From: Rhodococcus zopfii NBRC 100606 = JCM 9919
GTDB taxonomy: Bacteria; Actinomycetota; Actinomycetes; Mycobacteriales; Mycobacteriaceae
Assembly (NCBI RefSeq): GCF_001895025.1
Contig: NZ_BCXI01000036.1
Coordinates: forward strand, 1-64,000
Direction: 5' to 3'
DNA: 64,000 bases
Shown: one piece after another, positions 24,750 through 32,039 of the stretch
Numbering within the stretch: the first letter of the stretch is position 1
Layout: every line of letters begins with the position of its first letter
Position numbers and translations under genes: made by a program
The notes under the pieces: generated by a model
Told to the model about the DNA's origin: nothing
What the model saw: only the letters and a program-made list of their open reading frames with translations
Database searches by the model: none

Positions 24750-25196
24750 ATGAACCACCAGCGCGTCGCGCGCGCCGTCGTCGCCGTCACCGGCGGGTAC
24801 GTCCTCGTACTCGCACTCTGGCTGACGTACTTCGTGGACGGTTCACCCGAGGGCACCATCGGATTCCAGGTGATGTTCCTCGTCTGTGTCTACGGCTCCG
24901 CGCTGGGCTTGGCCATGATCGTCGCCGGACGCCCGTCCCGCAGCGACCGCCGACTCGAACGGCACGGCCTCGAGGGGTGGGCGACGATCCGGTCGGCGAC
25001 ACCGATCGCACACACCGTCGACAACGGGGAGATCACCGAACTCGACCTCGACCTGACCGTGCCCGGGTCCGAGTCGTACCGCGGACGCGTGGTCTACGAG
25101 GTGCCCCCGGAATACGCCCGGGCCTTCGAGCCGGGTCGGGTCGTCACCATCCGGGTCGATCCGAAGAACCGCGACCGGATCGTGCTGTGCCCGTGA
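24750..25196 (+). CDS. Small membrane protein, DUF3592-like
   Basis: The 148-residue protein has two hydrophobic helices (VVAVTGGYVLVLALWLTYFV and VMFLVCVYGSALGLAMIVAG). A short beta-rich domain follows, with EGWATIRSATPI, LDLDLTVPGSESYRGRVVYEVP and GRVVTIRVDPKNRDRIVLCP (in pieces), as in DUF3592 proteins. Function is unknown. ATG 24750 follows GGAGGG. It ends at a convergent hairpin. Confidence 0.8.
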   Translation: MNHQRVARAVVAVTGGYVLVLALWLTYFVDGSPEGTIGFQVMFLVCVYGSALGLAMIVAGRPSRSDRRLERHGLEGWATIRSATPIAHTVDNGEITELDLDLTVPGSESYRGRVVYEVPPEYARAFEPGRVVTIRVDPKNRDRIVLCP

Positions 25197-25200
25197 GCGT

Positions 25201-25245
25201 TCTGTGTGGATTCACGCTCGCATAGCGGGCACAAATCCACACAGA
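25201..25245. terminator. Hairpin between convergent genes
   Basis: TCTGTGTGGATT (25201-25212) pairs perfectly with AATCCACACAGA (25234-25245). The 21-nt loop contains a smaller GCTCGCATAGCG fold. It sits 5 bp after the DUF3592-like stop and 10 bp from the stop of the leftward gene. Confidence 0.75.
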
Positions 25246-25254
25246 GTACGTCGG

Positions 25255-25986
25255 TCAACCCCGGCGAGCCGCGACCATGCCTTCCACCAGCAGCAACTGC
25301 GCCGCCGCGTAGGTCGCGAGGATGGGACCCTCGGCCACGGCCCGCGTCTTCTTGCCCTTCAGCAGCACGCGACGCACCACGATCGTGCCGTCGGAGACCG
25401 TGAACACGAAACCGCCGAGACCGAGCCAGCTGCGCCGGTCCGCGGACGGCCGCGGCATCCCCGCCAGCTGCGCCGAACCGGGTGCCAGCACCGGGTCGGC
25501 CGCGAGGGTCGCGGTGGTGGCGAGCAGCGCCCCGTACCCGGTCAGCGGGGCGGCGACGTTGCGGGACTTCGCCGCCAGCAGGCCCGCCGCACCGAGCGCG
25601 GCCGCCGCGCGCGGCACCGCGGCGATCGCGTGGGGGCGGGCGCCGTGCCGCGCGAGCAGCGTCGAATAGCTCGTCTGCATCACCGCGAACGACGTCGCGC
25701 CGCGCACCAGCCGCCGGTCGTCGTCCGGATCGATCATGAACACATCGCCGACGGTCGCGGCGGCGAGTCCGGCCAGGAGCAGCGCGGTGTCGACGCGGTC
25801 GGTGTCGCGACTGCGGCGCAGCACCCGGACCGCGAGCGCCGGGGCCATCAGTGGTTTGGCGACCTGCTGCAGTTTCTCGTTGCCGAGCACCCCACCGAGC
25901 ACCGTGGCCGCGGTCGCGGCGGCGAAGACCGCATGTTCGGCGCCCCAGTTCTTCCGGCTGAACCACGTTGTGCTGAATCCACCCAT
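25255..25986 (-). CDS. YhhN/TMEM86 family membrane protein (lysoplasmalogenase-like)
   Basis: The 243-residue polytopic protein has family motifs KPLMAPALAVRVL, TALLLAGLAAATVGDVFMI and GGFVFTVSDGTIVVRRVLL (lengths cut), with the conserved Lys-Pro and Asp residues. TMEM86B, a eukaryotic relative, hydrolyses lysoplasmalogen; bacterial roles are unproven. About seven hydrophobic segments are visible. ATG 25986 (MGGFSTTWFSRKNWGAEH) is the likely start. It is convergent with the DUF3592-like gene and lies upstream of galK on the same strand. Confidence 0.85.
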   Translation of the reverse strand: MGGFSTTWFSRKNWGAEHAVFAAATAATVLGGVLGNEKLQQVAKPLMAPALAVRVLRRSRDTDRVDTALLLAGLAAATVGDVFMIDPDDDRRLVRGATSFAVMQTSYSTLLARHGARPHAIAAVPRAAAALGAAGLLAAKSRNVAAPLTGYGALLATTATLAADPVLAPGSAQLAGMPRPSADRRSWLGLGGFVFTVSDGTIVVRRVLLKGKKTRAVAEGPILATYAAAQLLLVEGMVAARRG

Positions 25987-26011
25987 GATCGGCACAGTAC
26001 CGGCACACGGT

Positions 26012-27151
26012 TCACGGACGAGCGCAGCGGCGCGCCCCCGCGGCGGGTGCCACCTTCCAGAACCTCGGCTGCGGCAGGCCGCGACGCCCGGCCGCGACCC
26101 GAACCGCATGCGAGATCTTCTCGACCGCGGCGGCCTCGCACAGGGCGAGCGCCGAACCGCCGAAGCCTCCCCCGACCATCCGTGCGCCGAGCGCGCCGGC
26201 GTCACGGGCGGCGTCGACGGCCGAATCCAGTTCGACCGAGCTGACCTCGAAGTCGTCGCGGAGGGAGCGGTGCGACGCGTCGAGCAGTGGGCCGAGCGCC
26301 CGCACGTCACCGGCGTCGAGCGCGGACACCGCGGCGCGGACCCGGCCGATCTCGGTGACGACATGACGCGCCCGACGCGAGAGAATCGTGTCTCGCAGTG
26401 CGGCAACACTATCGGTGTCACGAAGGCTGTCGACACCCAGCTGCCGTGCCGCGTCCTCCACGGCGCGGCGCCGCTGCGCGTACTGCCCGTCGACGAGGCG
26501 GTGCGGGGCGGCGGTGTCGACGACAAGCAACGCCAGGCCGTCGGCGGCCGGGTCGAACGGGACGTGTCTTACCGTCCCCGTGCGACAGTCCAGCAGCATC
26601 GCGTGCCCGGCCCGTCCGCGCAGCGAGATCTGCTGATCCATCCCGCCGGTGGGGACGCCGACGAAATCGTTCTCGGCGCGCATGCACGCGGACGCGAGCG
26701 CCGCCCGGCCGGTGTCGTCGGTGGCACGTCCGAACAATTCGGCCAGCGCCAGCGCGACCGCGCATTCGAGCGCCGCGGAACTCGACAGGCCCGCCCCGAC
26801 CGGGACGTCCGACGCCACCGCGATGTCGGCTCCCCCGAAACCGGCCGGCCCGACTGCCCACACGACCCCGGCGACATACGCAGCCCAGCCGGGTACCGCG
26901 TGGGAAACGATGTCGGTGACGGTGATGTCGGTACCGGGGAAACCGGCGCTGCGCAGCCGCAGTATTCCGTCCGCGCGCCGGCGCACCGCGACGGCCGTGC
27001 AGTGTTCGAGCGCCATCGGCAGGCACAGCCCGTCCGCGTAGTCGACGTGTTCACCGATCAGGTTGACCCGCCCCGGCGCACACCACACCCCGTCCGGGCT
27101 TCCGCCGAGTTCGTGCGCGAACAGCGTGCGGGCGTCGGTGCACGCGCTCAT
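26012..27151 (-). CDS. galK: Galactokinase
   Basis: GalK phosphorylates galactose with ATP in the Leloir pathway. The 379-residue GHMP kinase has the substrate signature GRVNLIGEHVDYADGLCLP, the ATP loop VPVGAGLSSSAALECAVAL, GVPTGGMDQQISLRG and the C-terminal MVGGGFGGSALAL. All are canonical. ATG 27151 overlaps the galT stop by 4 bp, so the two are coupled. Confidence 0.96.
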   Translation of the reverse strand: MSACTDARTLFAHELGGSPDGVWCAPGRVNLIGEHVDYADGLCLPMALEHCTAVAVRRRADGILRLRSAGFPGTDITVTDIVSHAVPGWAAYVAGVVWAVGPAGFGGADIAVASDVPVGAGLSSSAALECAVALALAELFGRATDDTGRAALASACMRAENDFVGVPTGGMDQQISLRGRAGHAMLLDCRTGTVRHVPFDPAADGLALLVVDTAAPHRLVDGQYAQRRRAVEDAARQLGVDSLRDTDSVAALRDTILSRRARHVVTEIGRVRAAVSALDAGDVRALGPLLDASHRSLRDDFEVSSVELDSAVDAARDAGALGARMVGGGFGGSALALCEAAAVEKISHAVRVAAGRRGLPQPRFWKVAPAAGARRCARP

Positions 27152-28266
27152 CCCGCGACCTCCCGCAGCCGCGCCGCGATGCGCTCGGGTGTGGTGTCGC
27201 TGATCCACGCACCCATCGCCGATTCCGATCCGGCGAGGTACTTGAGCTTGTCGACGGCCCGACGCACCGAGAAGACCTGCGCGAACAGCCGCCCGTGTTC
27301 GCGACCGTCCCCCACCGGGGCCTGATGCCACGCCGCGATGTACGGCACCCGGTCCCGCTCGTCGAAGAACCGGTCGACGCGACCGAGCACGTCGCGGTAC
27401 ACCAGCGCCAGTTCGTCGCGTTCGGCGTCGGTGAGCGCCGCCAGATCCGGAACGTCGCGGTGCGGGGCCACATGCACCTCGACGGGCCAGCGTGCCGCCT
27501 CCGGAACATACGCGGTCCAGTGCGCGCCTGTCGCGACGACGCGGACACCCGCGCGTCGTTCGGCGTCGAGCACATCGCGTTGCAGCGAACGCCCGGTCGC
27601 CGCACGGTGCGCGCGGGACCGGTCCAGCAGCACCTGCGACCGCGGCGGCAGGAACGGGTAGGCGTAGATCTGCCCGTGCGGATGCTGGAGTGTCACACCG
27701 ATTTCCGTGCCGCGGTTCTCGAAGCAGAACACCTGGCGCACACCGGGCAGCGCGGACAGTTCGACGGTACGGTCGGCGAGAACGTCGACGACGGTGCGTG
27801 CCCGCGACGCGGTCAGGTCCGCGAAGCGTGCGTCGTGGTCGGACGTGAACGCCACCACCTCGCAGCGACCTCCGGCGGGTCGCCGGGGCCACAACGATTC
27901 GTCCCCGACGGTCGGGTCGACGACACCACCGGGAGCCAGCGACGGGAAGCGGTTCTCGAACACGACCACGTCGTAGTCGGCGGCCGGGATCTCCGTCGGC
28001 GGACCGCCCGGACGGGTCGGGCACAGCGGGCAGTCCGCGACCGGAGGCAGGAACGTGCGGTCCATCCGGTGCGCCGCGAACGTCACCCATTCCCCGGTGA
28101 GCGGATCGAAACGCAGTTCCGATGCCGCGGTCACCGGCGGAAGGTCGCGGGTGTCGTGCAGATCGCGCGCGGCACCACCGTCGACGTACGGTTCGGTGTC
28201 GTCGTAACAGATCAGTTCGCGACCGTCCGCAAGGTGCGAGAGGGTGCGGCGCACGCGCGCGGTCAC
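27148..28266 (-). CDS. galT: Galactose-1-phosphate uridylyltransferase
   Basis: GalT exchanges UMP between UDP-glucose and galactose 1-phosphate. The 372-residue protein has the zinc ligands CPLC, the active-site HPHGQ in GVTLQHPHGQIYAYPF (the middle His is nucleophile), FENRFPSL, and EVHVAPHRDVPDL near the C-terminus. GTG 28266 lies 6 bp below the pyrE stop, so galT-galK may be co-transcribed with pyrE, unlike the usual stand-alone gal operons. An Ala/Arg-rich N-terminal extension precedes the conserved LRFDPLTGEWV. Confidence 0.95.
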   Translation of the reverse strand: MTARVRRTLSHLADGRELICYDDTEPYVDGGAARDLHDTRDLPPVTAASELRFDPLTGEWVTFAAHRMDRTFLPPVADCPLCPTRPGGPPTEIPAADYDVVVFENRFPSLAPGGVVDPTVGDESLWPRRPAGGRCEVVAFTSDHDARFADLTASRARTVVDVLADRTVELSALPGVRQVFCFENRGTEIGVTLQHPHGQIYAYPFLPPRSQVLLDRSRAHRAATGRSLQRDVLDAERRAGVRVVATGAHWTAYVPEAARWPVEVHVAPHRDVPDLAALTDAERDELALVYRDVLGRVDRFFDERDRVPYIAAWHQAPVGDGREHGRLFAQVFSVRRAVDKLKYLAGSESAMGAWISDTTPERIAARLREVAG

Positions 28267-28272
28267 CCGCAG

Positions 28273-28809
28273 CTACTCGGCCAGGCCCAGGTCGGCCAGG
28301 CCCAGCAGCGAGCGGTACTCGAGACCCTCGGCGGCGATGACGGCGTCGGCCCCGGTGGCCCGGTCCACGACGGTCGCGACACCGACGACGATCGCGCCGG
28401 CTTCGCGCAGCGCCCTGACCGCGGTGAGCGGCGAGTTGCCGGTGGTGGTGGTGTCCTCGACGACCAGCACCCGCTTGCCGACGACGTCGGGCCCCTCGAT
28501 CTGACGCTGCATGCCGTGGGCCTTCGCGGCCTTGCGGACGACGAACGCGTCGATGGGCCGGCCCGCGGCGTGCATCACGGCCAGCGCCACCGGGTCGGCG
28601 CCCATGGTGAGGCCGCCGACGGAGTCGAAGTCCCAGTCGGCGACGAGTTCGCGCAGCAGGCTGCCGATCAGCGGGCCTGCCCGGTGATGCAGGGTCGCGC
28701 GGCGCAGGTCCACGTAGTAATCGGCTTCCTTGCCGGACGACAACGTCACCTTGCCGTGCACCACTGCCAGCTCGCGCACCAGCGCAGCCAGCTCTTCGCG
28801 ATCACTCAT
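28273..28809 (-). CDS. pyrE: Orotate phosphoribosyltransferase
   Basis: PyrE condenses orotate with PRPP to give orotidine 5'-phosphate. The 178-residue protein has the PRPP-binding motif RVLVVEDTTTTGNSPL, SSGKEADYYVDLRRATLHH and MGADPVALAVMHAAG. ATG 28809 is at the conserved start MSDREELAALVREL. It sits between the LemA gene and galT, all leftward, in the conserved pyrE-clpB neighbourhood. Confidence 0.96.
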   Translation of the reverse strand: MSDREELAALVRELAVVHGKVTLSSGKEADYYVDLRRATLHHRAGPLIGSLLRELVADWDFDSVGGLTMGADPVALAVMHAAGRPIDAFVVRKAAKAHGMQRQIEGPDVVGKRVLVVEDTTTTGNSPLTAVRALREAGAIVVGVATVVDRATGADAVIAAEGLEYRSLLGLADLGLAE

Positions 28810-28889
28810 CGCTCGTCCTCACCGTCGATTGTTCGTGCCGCCGGCCCGCGGGACCGGCGGCAAGAAGCCTAGTCGGTTGTGGTGGACGA

Positions 28890-29489
28890 TCAGGCCGCGA
28901 CGGTGCCGGACGCTTCGCCGCCCTCGCCCGCGGCAGCCTGCCCCGCGTCGACCGGGACGACACCCTCCGGCATCGGGGCGACCTCGAACAGCGGGACCGC
29001 ACCGACCCCGGCGAGCTTCGCGAACACCGACGACGGGAAGCGGCTCACGGTCGTGTTGAGGTCGCGGGCGAGGTCGTTGTGGACACGCGCCGCCCCGGCG
29101 ATCCGCACCTCCCGGTTCTGCAACTCGCGGGCGACGCGGATGAACGGCCAGTGGGTGCCCTCTTCCGGGTCTCCGATGAGTTCGTGCAGCGTCGCGGACA
29201 GCGTGTTCTCGGCGGCCGCGCGCTCCCCGAGGCTCAGTCGCTGGTCGCGCATCGCGATGGCGAGGGTGCGGGCACCGACGACCGGGCTGATGCGGCTGCG
29301 TTCGACACCGGCACCGGCCGACGCCGCGATCAAGGCCGGCACGAGGTCGTAGCGGTCGTCGAGCTCGTTGGCGAGCAGTCGGAGGCTGTCGCGGTGCTGC
29401 GTTCTGAGCTTTTGCGCGCGGCGCATCGCCGTGCGCGTCGACAGCACGAACAGCACAATCACACCGATCACAACAGCCACAACGGTCAC
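28890..29489 (-). CDS. LemA family protein
   Basis: The 199-residue protein has an N-terminal membrane anchor (VVAVVIGVIVLFVLSTRTAM). A long helical LemA domain follows, with QHRDSLRLLANELDDRYDLVPALI, ENTLSATLHELIGDPEE and RVARELQNREVRIAGAARVHNDLARDLNTTVSRFP (in pieces), and NTTVSRFPSSVFA is the family hallmark. A flexible acidic Ala/Gly tail closes it. The biochemical role of LemA is not known. GTG 29489 is used as start. Confidence 0.9.
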   Translation of the reverse strand: MTVVAVVIGVIVLFVLSTRTAMRRAQKLRTQHRDSLRLLANELDDRYDLVPALIAASAGAGVERSRISPVVGARTLAIAMRDQRLSLGERAAAENTLSATLHELIGDPEEGTHWPFIRVARELQNREVRIAGAARVHNDLARDLNTTVSRFPSSVFAKLAGVGAVPLFEVAPMPEGVVPVDAGQAAAGEGGEASGTVAA

Positions 29490-29581
29490 GCGCAGAAATG
29501 TACCGACGCGGTCCGCCCGCGCGCATCACCGGCCCGGGCGTGTCCGCACGGTGTGTCCTGACCGTGACCTGTCACACACCG

Positions 29582-30373
29582 TCAGGTGCGGCCGCGGCCC
29601 CGTCCGAGGACGTTCGTCAGCCGCCGCACGAGGTTGACCGGCACGAGCCTGCCCATGGTCGTGAGGGCCTTGTACTGCAGACCGGGAATGCTACGGACCT
29701 TCCCCGCGTCGAGATCGGCGAGCGAGGTTCGCACGACGGTGTCCACGTCCAGCCACATCCACTCGGGAATCGAGTCCATCTCGATGCCCGCGCGGCGATG
29801 GAACTCGGTGTGCACGAAACCCGGGCACAGCGCCTGCACCTGGACACCGGTCCCCGCGAGACCGCCGGCCAGGCCCTCGGTGAAGGAGATGACGTACGCC
29901 TTGCTGCCCGAGTAGGTCGAGCCCCGGCCGGGCAGCAGTCCGGCCACGCTCGCGACGTTGACGATGCGGCCGGAACCGGCCGCGATCATCGACGGCAATG
30001 CCGCACGCGTCAGCTGCATCACCGCGGTGACATTCACGTCCAGCTGCGACTGCAGCAGTTCGGGTGCGGCGGTCCAGAATTCGCCGGTCGTGCCGAAGCC
30101 CGCGTTGTTGACGAGCATGTCGACACCGCGGCCGAGCCGATCGGCGACGCGGGCACGACCCGACGCGGTCGCGAGATCGGCGGACAGGATCTCGGACTCG
30201 GCGCCGAACCGGCCCTTCAGGTCGGCGGCGAGGTCGGCGAGTTTCGTCTCGTTCCGGGCCACCAGCACCAGGTCGTAGCCCTGGGCGGCGAGGGCGCGGG
30301 CGTAACCGGCGCCGATGCCGGAGGTGGGACCGGTGACGAGAGCGACGGGTCGAGCAGCACCATCCGATGTCAT
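29582..30373 (-). CDS. SDR family oxidoreductase (DltE/RhlG-like)
   Basis: The 263-residue protein has the SDR cofactor motif [33 protein letters not shown], the Ser in [11 protein letters not shown], and [11 protein letters not shown] with catalytic Tyr and Lys. The tail [20 protein letters not shown] is basic and may touch the membrane. The substrate is unknown. ATG 30373 follows the upstream GTG 30382 that is also possible. It interrupts the LemA to Rv0383c-like order known from mycobacteria. Confidence 0.88.
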   Translation of the reverse strand: MTSDGAARPVALVTGPTSGIGAGYARALAAQGYDLVLVARNETKLADLAADLKGRFGAESEILSADLATASGRARVADRLGRGVDMLVNNAGFGTTGEFWTAAPELLQSQLDVNVTAVMQLTRAALPSMIAAGSGRIVNVASVAGLLPGRGSTYSGSKAYVISFTEGLAGGLAGTGVQVQALCPGFVHTEFHRRAGIEMDSIPEWMWLDVDTVVRTSLADLDAGKVRSIPGLQYKALTTMGRLVPVNLVRRLTNVLGRGRGRT

Positions 30374-30443
30374 GCGGGTCACACTAGCGGGTTCTTACCC
30401 GCGGGTAATGCCCGGTCCGGAAGGCCGGGCCGGCACGGCACAG

Positions 30444-31112
30444 TCAGTAGTGCGCCGACGGACGTCCGGGGTCGTGCACGCCGCGGTCCGTCTCGGCCGG
30501 TTCCACGACCGGCGGCAGCACGTGCAGAATCCCCGACAGCCGCGCGACGGTGTCGATCGCTGCGTCCCACTCGCGTCCGTTGCTGTTCAGCGGGATCGAC
30601 CCGAGCGTCCAGTCGTTCTCGCTCCACAGCATCTGCACGTGCGGCGGGATCGACTCGGTGAACGCGACCATCCGCTGGTCGCAGACACGGCGCGCGATCT
30701 CGAGATCCGTCGTGAACACCACCCGCGGTCCGATGGACCCGAGCAGGTTCATGTCGGGGTCCTTCGGCGGCGGCGTCGACTTCAGGCGCAGGTCGATGTC
30801 GACGTCGGAACCCACCTTGCGGCGCACCGCGACGATGGTGGCGGTCTCCTCGATGTCGAAGAGCAGGAACTCGTCGCCCCGGCGCACACCGTGCACGACG
30901 TCGATCGCGCCCAGGTACTCCTGCTTCGCGAGAGCCGCCCGATGCCAGTTCGACGGCAGCGACCCGTCCGACGCGGTGTACTTGTAGCCCTGCGCGCGCG
31001 CCCAGATCTCCCGCACCCGCCCGGACTGCTCCCGGCGTGTGCGGTCGATGTAGAGCAGCACGAGCGCGCCGAGGAGCGCGACCGCTGCGAGACCGAACCA
31101 CATAACCGTCAC
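30444..31112 (-). CDS. Conserved membrane-anchored protein (Rv0383c-like)
   Basis: The 222-residue protein has one N-terminal transmembrane helix (WFGLAAVALLGALVLLYID). A conserved soluble domain follows, with EIWARAQGYKYTASD, LFDIEETATIVAVRRKVGSDVDIDLRL (in pieces), RVCDQRMVAFTESIPPHVQMLWSE and WDAAIDTVARLSGILHVLPP. No enzymatic motif is recognised. It lies between pyrE and clpB, as Rv0383c does. GTG 31112 and ATG 31103 are both plausible starts. Confidence 0.82.
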   Translation of the reverse strand: MTVMWFGLAAVALLGALVLLYIDRTRREQSGRVREIWARAQGYKYTASDGSLPSNWHRAALAKQEYLGAIDVVHGVRRGDEFLLFDIEETATIVAVRRKVGSDVDIDLRLKSTPPPKDPDMNLLGSIGPRVVFTTDLEIARRVCDQRMVAFTESIPPHVQMLWSENDWTLGSIPLNSNGREWDAAIDTVARLSGILHVLPPVVEPAETDRGVHDPGRPSAHY

Positions 31113-31131
31113 CGGGCCCAGCCTAGCGTGT

Positions 31132-31971
31132 TCAGTTGCCGGAACGGCTGAAGCCGGGCACTGTCGCGCTGACCACCGTGTCCGCGGTCATCTCCCCGTC
31201 CCGGACGGGTGTGCCCTGCGCGAGAACCGTATCGCCCACCCGCAACGCCGACGGCGACGAACCCGCGAGGGCGATGATCTGGGTCCCCGGCGTCAACTTC
31301 ACGGTGACGACCGCGCCGCCGATCCCGCTGATCGTGATGCTTGATCCGTCGTTCGCTGTCACGGTGCCGACGGTCGTGCCGCTGGAGCCGATCGCGTCCC
31401 CGAGTCCGCCGGGGAGCCGATCGAGTGGAAGGGTCGGAGGCAGCGACGGCTCGGTGGCCGGCGGCTGCGTCCTCGTCGTTGCGGAGGGCGGCGCGACCCT
31501 GGTCGTGGGAGCCGACGCCGTCGTCGAGTCGGTGCCGCTGCCCCCGCTGAGCAGGTAGCCGAAGACACCGGCCAGCGCGATCACGACGAGCGCGCCGAGC
31601 GCCGGCAGAAGCCAGCGGCGGCGCGGTTCCCGGGATTCAGGAGCGGGCGGTTGCCCCGGCGGTACCCCCGGCCCACCCGGCCCGTATCCGTACTGCTGGG
31701 TCGGCTGGTACTGCTGGGTCGGCTGGTACTGCTGGGTCGGCTGGTACTCCTGTGGAGCGTCGTGTTGCCGGAACTGCTCGGTGGGCGAGAACTGCTGGGT
31801 CGGCTGGTAGCCCTGACCGGGCACCTGACCATAGGGCGGCAATGCCTGTGTGGGCTCCGCGCGGCCGTACGCCTCGGTCGGATCGGACGTGTGCAGCACT
31901 CGCGTCTCGTGCGACTCGTCGAGCGAGTACGCGCGCTCCTGCGGGGTGCGCGGATCCTGCGGATTCGTCAT
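31132..31971 (-). CDS. Membrane protein with YQPTQQ repeats and DUF5666-like C-terminus
   Basis: The 279-residue protein has a disordered N-terminus rich in Gln, Pro and Tyr. It includes YQPTQQF, then EYQPTQQ and three further tandem YQPTQQ units (about 79-103). One transmembrane helix (LLPALGALVVIALAGVFGYLL) and a Ser/Thr/Pro linker follow. The C-terminal beta domain (TVGTVTANDGSSITISGIGG, VTVKLTPGTQIIALAG, LRVGDTVLAQGTPV) resembles DUF5666. Function is unknown. ATG 31971 follows GGGAGGG. It is separated from clpB by a strong palindrome. Confidence 0.82.
   Translation of the reverse strand: MTNPQDPRTPQERAYSLDESHETRVLHTSDPTEAYGRAEPTQALPPYGQVPGQGYQPTQQFSPTEQFRQHDAPQEYQPTQQYQPTQQYQPTQQYGYGPGGPGVPPGQPPAPESREPRRRWLLPALGALVVIALAGVFGYLLSGGSGTDSTTASAPTTRVAPPSATTRTQPPATEPSLPPTLPLDRLPGGLGDAIGSSGTTVGTVTANDGSSITISGIGGAVVTVKLTPGTQIIALAGSSPSALRVGDTVLAQGTPVRDGEMTADTVVSATVPGFSRSGN
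31691..31744. repeat. Three perfect 18-bp tandem repeats
   Basis: TACTGCTGGGTCGGCTGG is repeated three times head to tail at 31691-31708, 31709-31726 and 31727-31744. A diverged copy begins near 31789. The repeat encodes YQPTQQ on the minus strand inside the DUF5666-like membrane protein. Because the copies are identical at DNA level, the number may vary between strains. Confidence 0.9.
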
Positions 31972-31987
31972 GGTCCCTCCCAAGATA

Positions 31988-32033
31988 CTCGTGCGCGTTT
32001 CCGGTAGCGGCTGCTACCGGAAACGCGCACGAG
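31988..32033. terminator. Palindromic terminator downstream of clpB
   Basis: A perfect 21-bp stem (31988-32008 with 32013-32033) and a 4-nt loop lie 7 bp beyond the clpB stop. The core CGTGCGCGTTTCCGGTAGC is nearly the same as at 17825-17866 and 4437-4482. It should end the clpB transcript before the DUF5666-like gene. Confidence 0.8.
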
Positions 32034-32039
32034 CCTCCG

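Noticed and set aside
31691-31744. Short CRISPR-like array
   Set aside because: The 18-bp repeats are contiguous without spacers and are codon-aligned inside a protein gene.
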